NCBI RefSeq assembly: GCF_052055485.1
Contig: NZ_CP197171.1
Span: forward strand, 3,100,001 to 3,164,000
Direction of reading: 5' to 3'
DNA length: 64,000 bases
Source: Amphibacillus sp052055485
Lineage (GTDB): Bacteria > Bacillota > Bacilli > Bacillales > Amphibacillaceae
Each line of letters begins with the position of its first letter. Within the stretch, counting starts at the first letter, position 1. A program made the translations under genes and the position numbers. The notes under the pieces were generated by a model that was given only the letters and a program-made list of their open reading frames with translations, made no database searches and was not told where the DNA came from. This document shows, one piece after another, positions 16,712 through 25,190 of the stretch.

Positions 16712-17416
16712 ATGAAAGAACAATTGACAGGAAAAACAGCTATCGTAACGGGGGCAAGTAGTGGTATTGGAACTGCGATAGCAAAAGAATTAATTAAAGA
16801 GGGGGCAAATGTTATACTTGCTGCGAGAAACGAGAAGAGACTTGCAGAAATAGCAGCAGAAATCGATTGTAAAGAAAGAACATTATATTTAAAAACAGAC
16901 ATAACAAACCAAAAAGATGTGAATAATTTGGCACAATACGCAAAAGAATCTTTTGGAGCTGTCGATATTTATGTTAACAATGCTGGAGTAATGGGTTCAA
17001 GCTCAATTGTAAATGGAGATGTAGATGACTGGGAGCAAATGATTGATATAAATATCAAGGGCATCCTTTATGGCATTCATTCTGTTTTACCAGATATGTT
17101 GGAGAAGAAAAATGGTCATATCATTAATATGGCTTCTGATTCAGGATTTGAAGTTACGAAACGACTTACCGTATACTGTGGTACTAAGTTTGCTGTACGC
17201 GCTATTTCTACAGGATTAGAAAAGGAACTCGCTCAAACAGGGGTACGTGTTTCTAATATATCTCCTGGCATGGTGGAAACACCACTAAGTTCAAAAAGTC
17301 CTTTTGAAAATGATAGAAAAAAACTCGAACCAAAAGATATTGCGAGAGCAGTCATTTATGCAGTCACACAGCCAGATTATGTAAATGTTAATGAAATCAC
17401 AGTGAGACCTATTTAA
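16712..17416 (+). CDS. Short-chain dehydrogenase/reductase, classical type
   Basis: This NAD(P)-dependent oxidoreductase has 234 residues from ATG 16712, 8 bases after GAGGAGGG. Earlier in-frame TTG codons precede that ribosome site. It has TGASSGIG (13-20), NNAG (89-92) and the complete catalytic set Ser142, Tyr155 and Lys159 (YCGTK). An R39-N40 pair after the second strand hints at NADPH preference. It resembles YdfG/YqjQ-type serine/3-hydroxyacid or general aldehyde/ketone reductases. It stands alone, without an operon partner. Confidence 0.9.
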   Translation: MKEQLTGKTAIVTGASSGIGTAIAKELIKEGANVILAARNEKRLAEIAAEIDCKERTLYLKTDITNQKDVNNLAQYAKESFGAVDIYVNNAGVMGSSSIVNGDVDDWEQMIDINIKGILYGIHSVLPDMLEKKNGHIINMASDSGFEVTKRLTVYCGTKFAVRAISTGLEKELAQTGVRVSNISPGMVETPLSSKSPFENDRKKLEPKDIARAVIYAVTQPDYVNVNEITVRPI

Positions 17417-17636
17417 TTATCATTTTTTAGTGAACAAAGTAAGTAGCTGCTAACAGTAAGGGATTATTATTTTTAATGTGTCTATATTTATTTATACTTT
17501 CAAAATATATATTATTCAAGTTTATTCCATAATAAGTCATTGTAAACTAATTATAATTTTCTAAAAAATACTTTTACTTGAAAAATCCAATCAAAAAAGG
17601 CAAGATAGAATTATCACACAGATGGAGGGATTTCAT

Positions 17637-18011
17637 ATGAAAAGTTTACATACTTGTGTACGGGTCAAAAACTTAGACAAATCACTTGAATTTTACAAAG
17701 AAGCCTTTGGTTACGAAGAGTCTCGTCGCGCCGATTTTCCAGATGCAAAGTTCACCTTAGTCTATTTAACCTTACCAGGTGAAGAATATGAACTTGAGCT
17801 AACATATAACTATGATCAAGAAGAACCGTATGATTTAGGAAATGGTTATGGACATATTGCTCTTGGTGTAGAGGACTTAGAAGGAAAGCACAAAGAACTT
17901 TCAGACAAAGGTTATCAAGTGACGAAATTAACCGGGTTAACTGAAGGCGAGCCAACGTACTTCTTTGCAATCGATCCAGATGGTTATAAAATTGAAATCA
18001 TAAGATTGTAA
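17637..18011 (+). CDS. Lactoylglutathione lyase-like glyoxalase I (VOC family)
   Basis: This 124-residue VOC-fold protein starts at ATG 17637, 6 bases after GGAGGG. It carries two beta-alpha-beta-beta-beta modules. Metal-ligand candidates are His4 (SLHTCVRV), Glu49 or its neighbours (EYELELTYN), His74 (GYGHIALGV) and the C-terminal Glu (GYKIEII). The arrangement fits nickel-type bacterial GloA, which isomerises the hemithioacetal of methylglyoxal. Bacilli without glutathione may use bacillithiol instead. A terminator follows directly, so the gene is monocistronic. Confidence 0.88.
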   Translation: MKSLHTCVRVKNLDKSLEFYKEAFGYEESRRADFPDAKFTLVYLTLPGEEYELELTYNYDQEEPYDLGNGYGHIALGVEDLEGKHKELSDKGYQVTKLTGLTEGEPTYFFAIDPDGYKIEIIRL

Positions 18012-18024
18012 ACAGCAAAAGGAG

Positions 18025-18055
18025 CTAGCACATTATATATTGTGCTAGTTTTTTT
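18025..18055 (+). terminator. Terminator of the glyoxalase gene
   Basis: CTAGCACA and TGTGCTAG pair around an 8-base loop, followed by seven T residues. Confidence 0.85.
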
Positions 18056-18304
18056 GTTTACATGAAAAAGTCACTATCGAGATATCAAGTTGTACATTAG
18101 AAGAAATAAGAAAGGTTAGAGGCGATGAACTCGCTTGAGAAGTTTCGCTTTATAGATTAATTTTTCTTATGTATTTTGAAATTAATGAAAAGTAAATGCG
18201 GTTAAAACTATAGGTATAATATCTAGTATTTTATTTTTATCGGGGATCTGGGTGAAAAGCATTCTTTCTTTTGGAGAAGTTTTTTAAAAAAATCAAAATA
18301 AAAG

Positions 18305-18332
18305 TTGTTAAATACAAAATTATTTGTAATAA
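18305..18332 (+). promoter_or_regulatory. Probable promoter of the erm leader transcript
   Basis: TTGTTA (18305-18310), a 16-base spacer and TAATAA (18327-18332) stand just before the strong AAGGAGGG ribosome site of the first leader peptide. Other pairings of boxes are possible. Confidence 0.45.
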
Positions 18333-18365
18333 TACAAGTATCAACCTAAGGAGGGATTATACTGA

Positions 18366-18398
18366 ATGATTGTAATATTCCGTGCTTTGAACTGGTAA
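18366..18398 (+). CDS. Leader peptide 1 of the erm gene (10 residues)
   Basis: ATG 18366 lies 10 bases after AAGGAGGG (18348-18355), a much stronger site than a random short ORF would have. It encodes MIVIFRALNW. The IVIF segment resembles the ribosome-stalling IFVI of the ErmC leader peptide. It is followed by a run of short hairpins and a terminator at 18490-18524. I infer that drug-stalled translation here influences terminator formation. Confidence 0.55.
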   Translation: MIVIFRALNW

Positions 18399-18489
18399 TT
18401 GAATAGTTCAATGGCTCTGTAGTGATCAGAGTCTCACGGGATAAGTCTATCCATTCTTAATTAATATCTTTATTCGGTATATATAAACA

Positions 18490-18524
18490 GGGAAAGGTGG
18501 ATTTTTCTACTTTTCTCTTTTTTT
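18490..18524 (+). terminator. Attenuator-type terminator inside the erm leader
   Basis: GGGAAAGGTGGA (18490-18501) pairs with TCTACTTTTCTC (18506-18517), allowing G-U pairs, and a run of seven T follows. It lies between leader peptide 1 and the methyltransferase on the same strand, so it would end the transcript early unless relieved. Confidence 0.65.
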
Positions 18525-18613
18525 ATGCGTATGACTAAGCCTATCATTTAACAACAAAGCATGTCAGCGCACAATAAATAAGAAAAACTATGAATTCAAT
18601 CTTGGTTAAGTGA

Positions 18614-18643
18614 ATGCGTGTTTTACTAATATGTCGCTTTTAA
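18614..18643 (+). CDS. Possible leader peptide 2 of the erm gene (9 residues)
   Basis: The ORF encodes MRVLLICRF, directly before the stem that hides the erm ribosome site. Its own ribosome site is weak (GGTTAAG). An alternative short ORF, MRMTKPII, begins at 18525. Short stalling peptides just upstream of an SD-sequestering hairpin are the known mechanism of inducible erm genes. Confidence 0.4.
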   Translation: MRVLLICRF

Positions 18644-18652
18644 TAACGCTTA

Positions 18653-18734
18653 TTTACGTAGATAATGATCCTTTTTTCTGATCACATACAGGGCTGAAGT
18701 ATGTCTTGATTTAGAAAAAAGGAGATGACGTAAA
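18653..18734 (+). promoter_or_regulatory. SD-sequestering stem-loop of the erm gene
   Basis: TTTACGT (18653-18659) pairs with ACGTAAA (18728-18734), and CCTTTTTTCT (18670-18679) pairs with AGAAAAAAGG (18713-18722), which contains most of the erm ribosome site. An inner ACATAC/GTATGT hairpin caps it. The fold hides the AAGGAG and the start codon, as in translational attenuation of inducible erm genes. Confidence 0.7.
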
Positions 18735-19606
18735 TGAGAAATCATAAGAAAAAAAAGTGGATTAATAGAAATATGAGTAAAGGGGGAAAAGACGGAAATA
18801 TAAGTCGAGGCGAGCCTCCCAATTTTCTGGATCAGCATCTATTACACAATAAAGGCATTATTAAAGACATTGTGAAACGTGCTGACCTCCAGCAGGATGA
18901 AACTGTGATTGATATCGGCGCAGGTAAGGGTGCGATTACGGAAGTGTTAGCCAAGAGATGCCGTCACGTCTTAGCAGTTGAAATAGACAAGAAATTTATT
19001 ACCGGATTAGAAAGAAGGTTTGCGGATATCAAACAAGTAAAGCCAATTCATCAGGATATTCTAAAGTTTGTTTTACCGAGAAAAGAATTTGTAGTCGTAT
19101 CCAATATTCCCTATGGTATTACGACACCGATTATGAAGAAGTTACTAAACCAGCCGCAGCATAGATTGTCTCGTGCCTTGATCGTAATGGCAAAGGGCGC
19201 GGCTAAAGGCTTTACTTCTAAGTGGATAAAAGATGTCTATGTGCTTCAGTGGCGAATGTACTTTGATATCAAGGTAGCAAGGCATATTGCTAAAACAAAC
19301 TTTTCTCCGCCGCCAAAGGTGGATTCATCGTTAGTTATGATTACAAGAAAAAAAACACCATTTCTTTCTTACCGAGATGCTGCGACCTTTAGGCGAGTAG
19401 TGAAACCACTGCTGAAACAGCCGGAAATGCCCATAGGTAGAGTTTTTTCTACTATCTTTACCCATAAACAAGTAAAGATTCTAAGGAGAAAACTCGGTGT
19501 AAACAATGAATTTCCAGTTGGCCACCTTACAGAAGAACAGTGGTCGGCTGTTTTTGATACGATTATTCACTATGCTCCTAGATATATGGTGGGGAAGAAG
19601 AGATAA
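18734..19606 (+). CDS. erm: Erm-type 23S rRNA (adenine-N6) methyltransferase
   Basis: This 290-residue enzyme methylates A2058 of 23S rRNA using SAM and so gives resistance to macrolides, lincosamides and streptogramin B. It has NFLDQHLLHN (the Erm N-terminal motif), SAM motif I VIDIGAGKGAIT, a VEID acidic loop and the catalytic NIPYGITTPI motif (the NIPY of rRNA adenine methylases). The long basic N-terminus and about 290 residues resemble the ErmD/Erm(34) branch of Bacillus more than ErmB/ErmC. The AAAGGAG site lies 9 bases upstream and is buried in a hairpin, so expression is probably drug-inducible. Confidence 0.93.
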   Translation: MRNHKKKKWINRNMSKGGKDGNISRGEPPNFLDQHLLHNKGIIKDIVKRADLQQDETVIDIGAGKGAITEVLAKRCRHVLAVEIDKKFITGLERRFADIKQVKPIHQDILKFVLPRKEFVVVSNIPYGITTPIMKKLLNQPQHRLSRALIVMAKGAAKGFTSKWIKDVYVLQWRMYFDIKVARHIAKTNFSPPPKVDSSLVMITRKKTPFLSYRDAATFRRVVKPLLKQPEMPIGRVFSTIFTHKQVKILRRKLGVNNEFPVGHLTEEQWSAVFDTIIHYAPRYMVGKKR

Positions 19607-19683
19607 GGTATTTTTCATTGTGAATAATGAAGGTTTACTGACTTGTCAGTGCAACAATTAAGAAAACTACGACTCAAATAAAA

Positions 19684-19724
19684 GACAAGAACCCAAATGG
19701 AACGGAATCCTTTGGGTTCTTGTC
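19684..19724. terminator. Hairpin terminator after erm
   Basis: GACAAGAACCCAAA and TTTGGGTTCTTGTC form a perfect 14-bp stem around a 13-base loop. The T-run after it is poor, so termination efficiency is uncertain. Confidence 0.6.
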
Positions 19725-20050
19725 AGATATATAAGTTAAAAATTATATTCGACAAGTTCTTTTCAGATTTAACGGTTTTATACTCTGAGGCGTTTAAAGA
19801 AAAATAAAAGAAGCTAGATATATAATTGAGCAAACTACAGGACGGAAACTGAAGCTTCTACCTTAAACAAATAGAATCACTTTATCATTATGATGGTTAC
19901 ACATGATGCTTTTGTTATAAGTTTTTGTGAACGAATGTTGTCTATACTGGATGTTAATATTCAAAATTAAGATGCAACTTTGATACAACCAGAGTTTATA
20001 ATTTGAAGCATTCTAGAAATAACAATGAAAAGAAAGGTATGGAAACAGTG
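19725..20050 (+). promoter_or_regulatory. Upstream region of vanY-like gene with a motif shared with vanR-like gene
   Basis: No gene is seen. A segment at 19967-19988 (TTAAGATGCA, then TTTGAT) closely matches 22132-22153 upstream of the response-regulator gene. It may be a regulator binding site. Confidence 0.4.
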
Positions 20051-20866
20051 ATGAATAGAAAAAGAAAAAAAACAGTTAAAAAAAGAATGATTCTATGGCT
20101 GAGTATGATTGCTCTCTTGTCTATTACCGTTTATTTTATAAGCGAGATAAGTAAACCTGTACAAGAAAGTTTACCAAATACTCAAGAACCAGAACAGGAA
20201 GATTATGAACCTAAGCAAGATGAGAAGAATAGAAATATTCAATCAGAATTCGAAAATAATGTTAATGAGCGAACTGTTGTCGCAAATCCAGAAGCCAAAG
20301 CTGTGTTGGTCAACCCACAGAATATGTTGCCAGACAGATATGTGCCTGATGACCTCGTGTATCCTAATGTAAGATTTACATTTGAAGAAAAAATTGAGAA
20401 GCGGATGATGAGAGCTGAAGCGGCTGAAGCCCTAGAGAAATTATTTGCAGCTGCTGATCAGGATGGTCTCCCACTAGCGGGAGTTTCTGCTTATCGCTCT
20501 AATGAACGTCAAAAACAGCTATTTGATGATTATGTTCAAAAGGATGGACTAGAAAAAGCTCAAACATATAGTGCCTATCTAGGAACAAGTGAACACGAAA
20601 CTGGATTGGCTATTGATGTTGCCGGAGCTGATGGTAGTTGTGCGGTCTCAGATTGTTTTGATAATAAGCCAGAGGCGAAATGGCTAGCTGACAATGCACA
20701 TAGGTTTGGCTTTATTATTCGTTATCCGAAAGGAAAAGAAGAGATTACAGGATATAAATATGAACCTTGGCATCTTAGATATGTAGGCTCAGATATTGCA
20801 GAAGAAATACAGGAACGAGAGATTACTCTTGAGGAATACTATGATGCTGTTCCAGTAAGCAATTAA
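20051..20866 (+). CDS. VanY-like D-alanyl-D-alanine carboxypeptidase (M15B)
   Basis: This membrane-anchored zinc peptidase trims the terminal D-Ala from peptidoglycan precursors. About 271 residues are counted from ATG 20051; GTG 20048 is equally possible, as AGAAAGG lies 10-13 bases upstream. A basic N-terminus and one transmembrane helix (about 12-31) are followed by a charged linker rich in Glu/Gln/Pro, then the M15 domain with SAYRSNERQ, the zinc motif SEHETGLAIDVAG and the catalytic EPWHLRYVG. It lies upstream of an S11 peptidase and a VanRS-like pair. No vanHAX ligase genes are present, so it is a cell-wall tailoring set rather than a full vancomycin cluster. Confidence 0.88.
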   Translation: MNRKRKKTVKKRMILWLSMIALLSITVYFISEISKPVQESLPNTQEPEQEDYEPKQDEKNRNIQSEFENNVNERTVVANPEAKAVLVNPQNMLPDRYVPDDLVYPNVRFTFEEKIEKRMMRAEAAEALEKLFAAADQDGLPLAGVSAYRSNERQKQLFDDYVQKDGLEKAQTYSAYLGTSEHETGLAIDVAGADGSCAVSDCFDNKPEAKWLADNAHRFGFIIRYPKGKEEITGYKYEPWHLRYVGSDIAEEIQEREITLEEYYDAVPVSN

Positions 20867-21159
20867 AATTAGGATTAAAAACCGATTGAAGGTTTGTAGT
20901 TTTAAACTTGTTTTCTAACCATTACGGTGAACAAGTGGTTTATAATCATTGTACAAAATAGTAAGCAGTGTAAGTGTGCTGGCACTTACTTAATTCAAGA
21001 TTTTTTCAGTGACAAATCCTAAAGAAATGACTTGTTTCGATAAGTTGACTAGCCTCAAGAGGAGAATTCTTGTCTTTCACCAGCATAAAGTTAAAATCAT
21101 TAAAGCTATCGTTAAAGGTTCATTGTCTATAGCGATAGTTAGTGAGGGGTAGAAGTAGT
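20867..21159. other. Intergenic region with inverted repeats
   Basis: GTAAGTG-TGCTGG-CACTTAC lies at 20970-20989. CTATCG and CGATAG lie some 30 bases apart just before the next gene (about 21107-21139). Either could be an operator. No ORF is present. Confidence 0.4.
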
Positions 21160-22053
21160 ATGAGAAAATTTTCAACGTTTATAAAGTTTTTAGTCATTGT
21201 CGTTGTTCTTGTTTTCGCTTTCATTAAAATAATGGATAAAGCGAAAGAGTACTTTCCTTCCTTACACGATGATGAATACACTAGTCCATATATTTACATG
21301 ATTGATAGAGAAACAAAGAATGTCATTTACGAAAAAAGTGCGAATACTAGAGCATACCCCGCATCCTTGACAAAAATCATGACAGCAATTGTTGCCCTTG
21401 AAAATATTGAAAATCTATCTGCCATTACACCTGTAGATATAGATACTTACCAAGATATGGTTGCTCAAAATGCTTCAATGGCTGGTTTTTTTGGTGGTGA
21501 AGAAGTGACCTACCGTGATCTTTTATATGGAACCATTTTAACTTCGGGTGGTGAAGCAGCAAACTCCTTAGCCATTCATATTGCGGGAAATGTAGAATAC
21601 TTTGTCCAAATGATGAATGACAAAGCCTTTGAACTTGGATTGGACGACACACATTTTACAAATCCAGAAGGACTTCATGATGAAAATCAGTATACAACGG
21701 CCTATGATATGGCAAAGCTTTTGGACTATGCCTTGGAGAATGATGATTTTAAGACAATTTTTACAAAAGAAACATTCCAAACCACATCAACACCGGATCA
21801 TCTTGATGGTATTTTGTTAACATCAACTGTTCTGACGTCTCTTAATAAAGATGAACAAAATGGATTTGAGATCATTGGTGGGAAATCTGGAACAACCTAC
21901 GACGCAGGACAATGCTGGGCAACTCTTGGGATAGTAGCAAGCCAGGAATATATTAGTATTGTAATGGGAGCTCCCATAGAAGACATTAGTCATCCAGACG
22001 GGGAACAAATAGTGGATACGTTGAAGTTATATAAAAATATCAAGTCTAGTTAA
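21160..22053 (+). CDS. S11 D-alanyl-D-alanine carboxypeptidase (DacA-like)
   Basis: This penicillin-binding-type serine peptidase has 297 residues from ATG 21160 (GAGGGG 10 bases upstream). An N-terminal anchor (about 4-22) is followed by the active-site tetrad S69-L-T-K72 in YPASLTKIMT, an SxN-position motif reading SGG (TSGGEAAN) and KSG in GGKSGTT. The Asn of SxN is replaced by Gly, a variant I believe also occurs in relatives of Van-type accessory peptidases. There is no long C-terminal amphipathic tail. Its position next to the VanY-like gene and sensor pair suggests coordinated removal of terminal D-Ala. Confidence 0.88.
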   Translation: MRKFSTFIKFLVIVVVLVFAFIKIMDKAKEYFPSLHDDEYTSPYIYMIDRETKNVIYEKSANTRAYPASLTKIMTAIVALENIENLSAITPVDIDTYQDMVAQNASMAGFFGGEEVTYRDLLYGTILTSGGEAANSLAIHIAGNVEYFVQMMNDKAFELGLDDTHFTNPEGLHDENQYTTAYDMAKLLDYALENDDFKTIFTKETFQTTSTPDHLDGILLTSTVLTSLNKDEQNGFEIIGGKSGTTYDAGQCWATLGIVASQEYISIVMGAPIEDISHPDGEQIVDTLKLYKNIKSS

Positions 22054-22131
22054 TAGGAGTAAAAAATTGAGATTAGAACAAGTAATCCTACTCACTTTTT
22101 GAGTTTCTAAAAACATTAAGATATGATACAA

Positions 22132-22153
22132 CTAAGATGCATGTTTGATGTAT
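22132..22153 (+). promoter_or_regulatory. Motif shared with the vanY-like upstream region
   Basis: CTAAGATGCA, then TTTGAT and a TAT, match 19967-19988 at most positions. It lies just upstream of the response-regulator ribosome site AAGAGGTG. It is a candidate binding site for that regulator. Confidence 0.4.
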
Positions 22154-22174
22154 TGTGGTTAAGAGGTGATAAGC

Positions 22175-22834
22175 GTGATTCGGATTTTAATAGTGGAGGA
22201 TGAAAAACCGATTTCAGATTTAATACGTATTAACTTATTCGAAGCAGGATACTTTTGTGATTGTGCTTTTGACGGAATGACTGCTGTAAATATGCTAGAT
22301 GAAAACAAGTATGATTTAGTTTTGTTAGATATTCTTCTTCCAGAAGTTGATGGATATGAGGTTATGGAGTATGTGAAGCCTTTAGGCATTCCAGTTATAT
22401 TTTTGACAGCCAAATCCACTGTGGATGATAAGGTGAAAGGTCTAAAACTTGGTGCAGATGATTATCTTGTGAAGCCATTTGAAATTGTTGAACTCTTGGC
22501 TCGAGTCGAGGCAGTCCTAAGAAGATATAACCTTAGTCAATCCATTATTCAAGTAGGTGATTTAACCATCGATACTGGGGCAAGGATTGTAAAGAATGAG
22601 AACATTGAAATTGCTTTAACGAAAAAGGAATATGAGTTACTTATTTTCTTCATTGATAACAAAAATATCGCGCTTTTCAGAGATAAAATATATGAAAAAA
22701 TATGGGGCGGAGATTTTATGGGAGACAGCAGAACTGTTGATCTCCACGTTCAACGCCTTCGAAAAAAGTTAGGATGGGAGAAATGGATAAAATCCGTTTA
22801 TAAAGTAGGTTATCGATTGGAGCTAAAGCAATGA
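22175..22834 (+). CDS. OmpR-family response regulator (VanR-like)
   Basis: The regulator has 219 residues from GTG 22175, 6 bases after AAGAGGTG; the upstream GTG at 22166 overlaps that site. The receiver domain has the acidic pair E8-D9, phospho-acceptor Asp52 (LVLLDILLPEVDGY) and the Thr/Lys switch residues in FLTAK and VKPFE. The C-terminal winged helix contains TKKEYELL and SRTVDLHVQRLRKKLG. It probably controls the adjacent D,D-peptidases. The stop overlaps the kinase start (ATGA), so the pair is translationally coupled. Confidence 0.93.
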   Translation: MIRILIVEDEKPISDLIRINLFEAGYFCDCAFDGMTAVNMLDENKYDLVLLDILLPEVDGYEVMEYVKPLGIPVIFLTAKSTVDDKVKGLKLGADDYLVKPFEIVELLARVEAVLRRYNLSQSIIQVGDLTIDTGARIVKNENIEIALTKKEYELLIFFIDNKNIALFRDKIYEKIWGGDFMGDSRTVDLHVQRLRKKLGWEKWIKSVYKVGYRLELKQ

Positions 22835-24231
22835 AACTATCATGGAAGATATTTTTCAGCACTTTGCTCATCACTATATTAACATTTAGCATAGGTGGCT
22901 ATATCCTTATATCCTCTGTATTTCAGTCTTCACTTGACAGAGAAACGAATGCCGCATTAGAGGAAAACAAAATGTTATACAGCTATTTGGCTGTAGTGAT
23001 GCAAAATACATCTTCTGAAACTCAGAACAATGATAGCGTGTTTAGTATTTCAGAATCCATTATATCTTATTTTGCAAATAACACATTAGCAATCAGGATT
23101 TCTGATGAAGAACAGAATGTCATTTCACAAAGTAAAAATATAAGCAATGATGATAGGGATTTACTTAAACAGCTTGAAGATAATTTCTTAGCTTATAAGA
23201 TCATAAAAGATAATGATGGTCATTATATTCAAACCGCCTCCAGTCTTCAGACTAATAACGGAACAATGTATATGGAAACATTTCATGATATCTCTTCTGT
23301 TTTTACAGAAAGAGAGAATTTGTTTTCCTTTTATCGAATACTTGTGTTTGGTATGTTGACGATAAATGGATTTTTAGTTTTTCTCATGACATTTTGGACA
23401 CTTTCCCCATTAAAAAAACTTTCAAATACAACGAGAGAAATTGCTAAAGGTAAATATGGAGACAGAGCAATTATGCAGACAAAAGATGAAATTGGGTTTC
23501 TTGCAGGAGATTTCAATAAAATGGCGGATAGTCTCGAAAGTAAAATACGAGATTTAGAAGAGACGACAATAAGTCAACGTGATTTTATCAGTAGTTTCGC
23601 TCATGAAATAAAAACACCCCTTACTTCCATTATTGGATATGCCGATATGTTACGTTCAAAAAAGATGTCTGAAGAAAGTAGAATTTTATCAGCTGACTAT
23701 ATTTTTACTGAAGGAAAGCGGTTGGAGGCTCTTTCATTAAAGTTGCTTGATTTATTGGTGGTACAAAATCGTGACTTTGAGTTGAAACAAATTAATATGA
23801 AAGATTTGTTTAAAAATATCGAAGGCATTATGGAACCTATTCTTGCGGGCAGTAATATTACACTTGAAATGTCTACTGAAGATACGTTTATTCAAGTTGA
23901 GTTAGACTTGATAAAAATCCTTATGATAAATTTATTGGACAATGCTAGAAAAGCCATTTCAGAAAGTGGAACAATCCGATTAACAGGTAAAAGAATATCC
24001 GATGATCGATTTTCGATTAATATCCACGATGATGGCAAAGGGATACCTGAAAAAGAACTGTCGAGGATTACAGAGATTTTTTATACCGTAGATAAGTCAA
24101 GAGCCAAGGGCAAAGGTGTGGGCATTGGGCTTTCTTTGTGTAGAGAAATCGTTGGGTTTCATGATGGCGAGATGAGGTTTGAATCGCAAGTAGATACGGG
24201 GACAAGTGTTTACTTGGATTTAAGGGGGTAG
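22831..24231 (+). CDS. Sensor histidine kinase (VanS-like)
   Basis: The membrane sensor has 466 residues: TM1 about 7-29, an extracytoplasmic sensing loop of about 130 residues, TM2 about 167-190, a HAMP segment (PLKKLSNTTREIA, 193-205), a HisKA helix with phospho-acceptor His258 (FISSFAHEIKTPLT), and an ATPase domain with NLLDNARKA, DDGKGIPEKEL and GVGIGLSL. The large loop suggests direct sensing at the cell surface. It overlaps the response-regulator gene by 4 bases. The next ORF begins 6 bases after its stop. Confidence 0.93.
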   Translation: MKLSWKIFFSTLLITILTFSIGGYILISSVFQSSLDRETNAALEENKMLYSYLAVVMQNTSSETQNNDSVFSISESIISYFANNTLAIRISDEEQNVISQSKNISNDDRDLLKQLEDNFLAYKIIKDNDGHYIQTASSLQTNNGTMYMETFHDISSVFTERENLFSFYRILVFGMLTINGFLVFLMTFWTLSPLKKLSNTTREIAKGKYGDRAIMQTKDEIGFLAGDFNKMADSLESKIRDLEETTISQRDFISSFAHEIKTPLTSIIGYADMLRSKKMSEESRILSADYIFTEGKRLEALSLKLLDLLVVQNRDFELKQINMKDLFKNIEGIMEPILAGSNITLEMSTEDTFIQVELDLIKILMINLLDNARKAISESGTIRLTGKRISDDRFSINIHDDGKGIPEKELSRITEIFYTVDKSRAKGKGVGIGLSLCREIVGFHDGEMRFESQVDTGTSVYLDLRG

Positions 24232-24237
24232 AAATAG

Positions 24238-24990
24238 ATGAAAACAACCTATAAATATCTGACCATGATCAGCTTAATTATCATATCCATGGTGGCAGGA
24301 CTTTTTTTACCTGAATGGATAGCCACCTCTAAGGATTATAGTGATCAAAATATCACTGGAATTATAGAAAAGGAATCAACTGAACTCCCTACCATCACAC
24401 CAATTGATAGTATGTCAATGATAGAGAGAATAAGCTTATTGAAAGATTATCCGCAAAATGTAAATCAAGTCGCTGTTGAAACGGGTACAAATTTTGATTT
24501 AAGTTCTGCAAAAGAGAAATTCCTTGAAGAAATTACAGAGCTTTCAAAACATGAAATTCTTCCAAAAATAAACTTAGAGAACAAAGGTCAGCTTAAATTA
24601 GTTGCCAATTTATATATTCAGAAAGATGAGCCCTTTATAAGTGGTGTATTTTGGACTATTACTTGGGAACAGGATGGTTTTTTAGGAGAATTTTATATGG
24701 ATGATCAAAACGGTAAAATTATACAATTAATTGTAACTACACCCGATCAATCATTGGCTGCGGATCAAAATATCATCGGATCATGGTCAAGCTATCTTGG
24801 ACTTGAGGTACGGAATATAGAATCCCAATCGGGAACTGGTTCTATTTTGGAAGAAGAAGCCGCAAAAGTATTGGAACTTGGTTATTTTGAACTTGGATTG
24901 GAAGACGACTTTTTACCCTATACTTTTTATACTTATGAGAACGGATATGGTATTTGGTTATATAATGAGTTTTATATCCAGTTACGATGA
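24238..24990 (+). CDS. Membrane-anchored accessory protein of the two-component operon
   Basis: The 250-residue protein begins with a short basic segment and one hydrophobic helix (about 9-27), then an extracytoplasmic domain. It starts 6 bases after the kinase stop, behind AGGGGGT, so it is co-transcribed. I recognise no named domain. The pattern of aromatic beta strands (GVFWTITWEQDGFLGEFYMDD near 140) recalls periplasmic PepSY/YycH-like modulators of sensor kinases, but this is only an impression. Its place in the operon suggests a role in tuning the kinase or in the wall response. Confidence 0.65.
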   Translation: MKTTYKYLTMISLIIISMVAGLFLPEWIATSKDYSDQNITGIIEKESTELPTITPIDSMSMIERISLLKDYPQNVNQVAVETGTNFDLSSAKEKFLEEITELSKHEILPKINLENKGQLKLVANLYIQKDEPFISGVFWTITWEQDGFLGEFYMDDQNGKIIQLIVTTPDQSLAADQNIIGSWSSYLGLEVRNIESQSGTGSILEEEAAKVLELGYFELGLEDDFLPYTFYTYENGYGIWLYNEFYIQLR

Positions 24991-25029
24991 TAGATTAATT
25001 AAGATTAACTTCATAATAGTGAAATAGTG

Positions 25030-25069
25030 CGTCTTGAGCGGCTTATTAGTCACATTAAGGCGTATTTTT
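25030..25069 (+). terminator. Terminator of the two-component operon
   Basis: CGTCTTGA (25030-25037) and TTAAGGCG (25055-25062) pair with two G-U pairs around a 17-base loop, followed by TATTTTTTAT. Confidence 0.6.
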
Positions 25070-25190
25070 TATGAAATTCTTTATCTAAATGATTTTTTCT
25101 ATTTCAATTGAAATTTTACAACTATGAAGCAATCGAGATAAACTTTTGACGCATTGGCGATTTAAACTCCTTAATAAAGGAGATGAAAAC

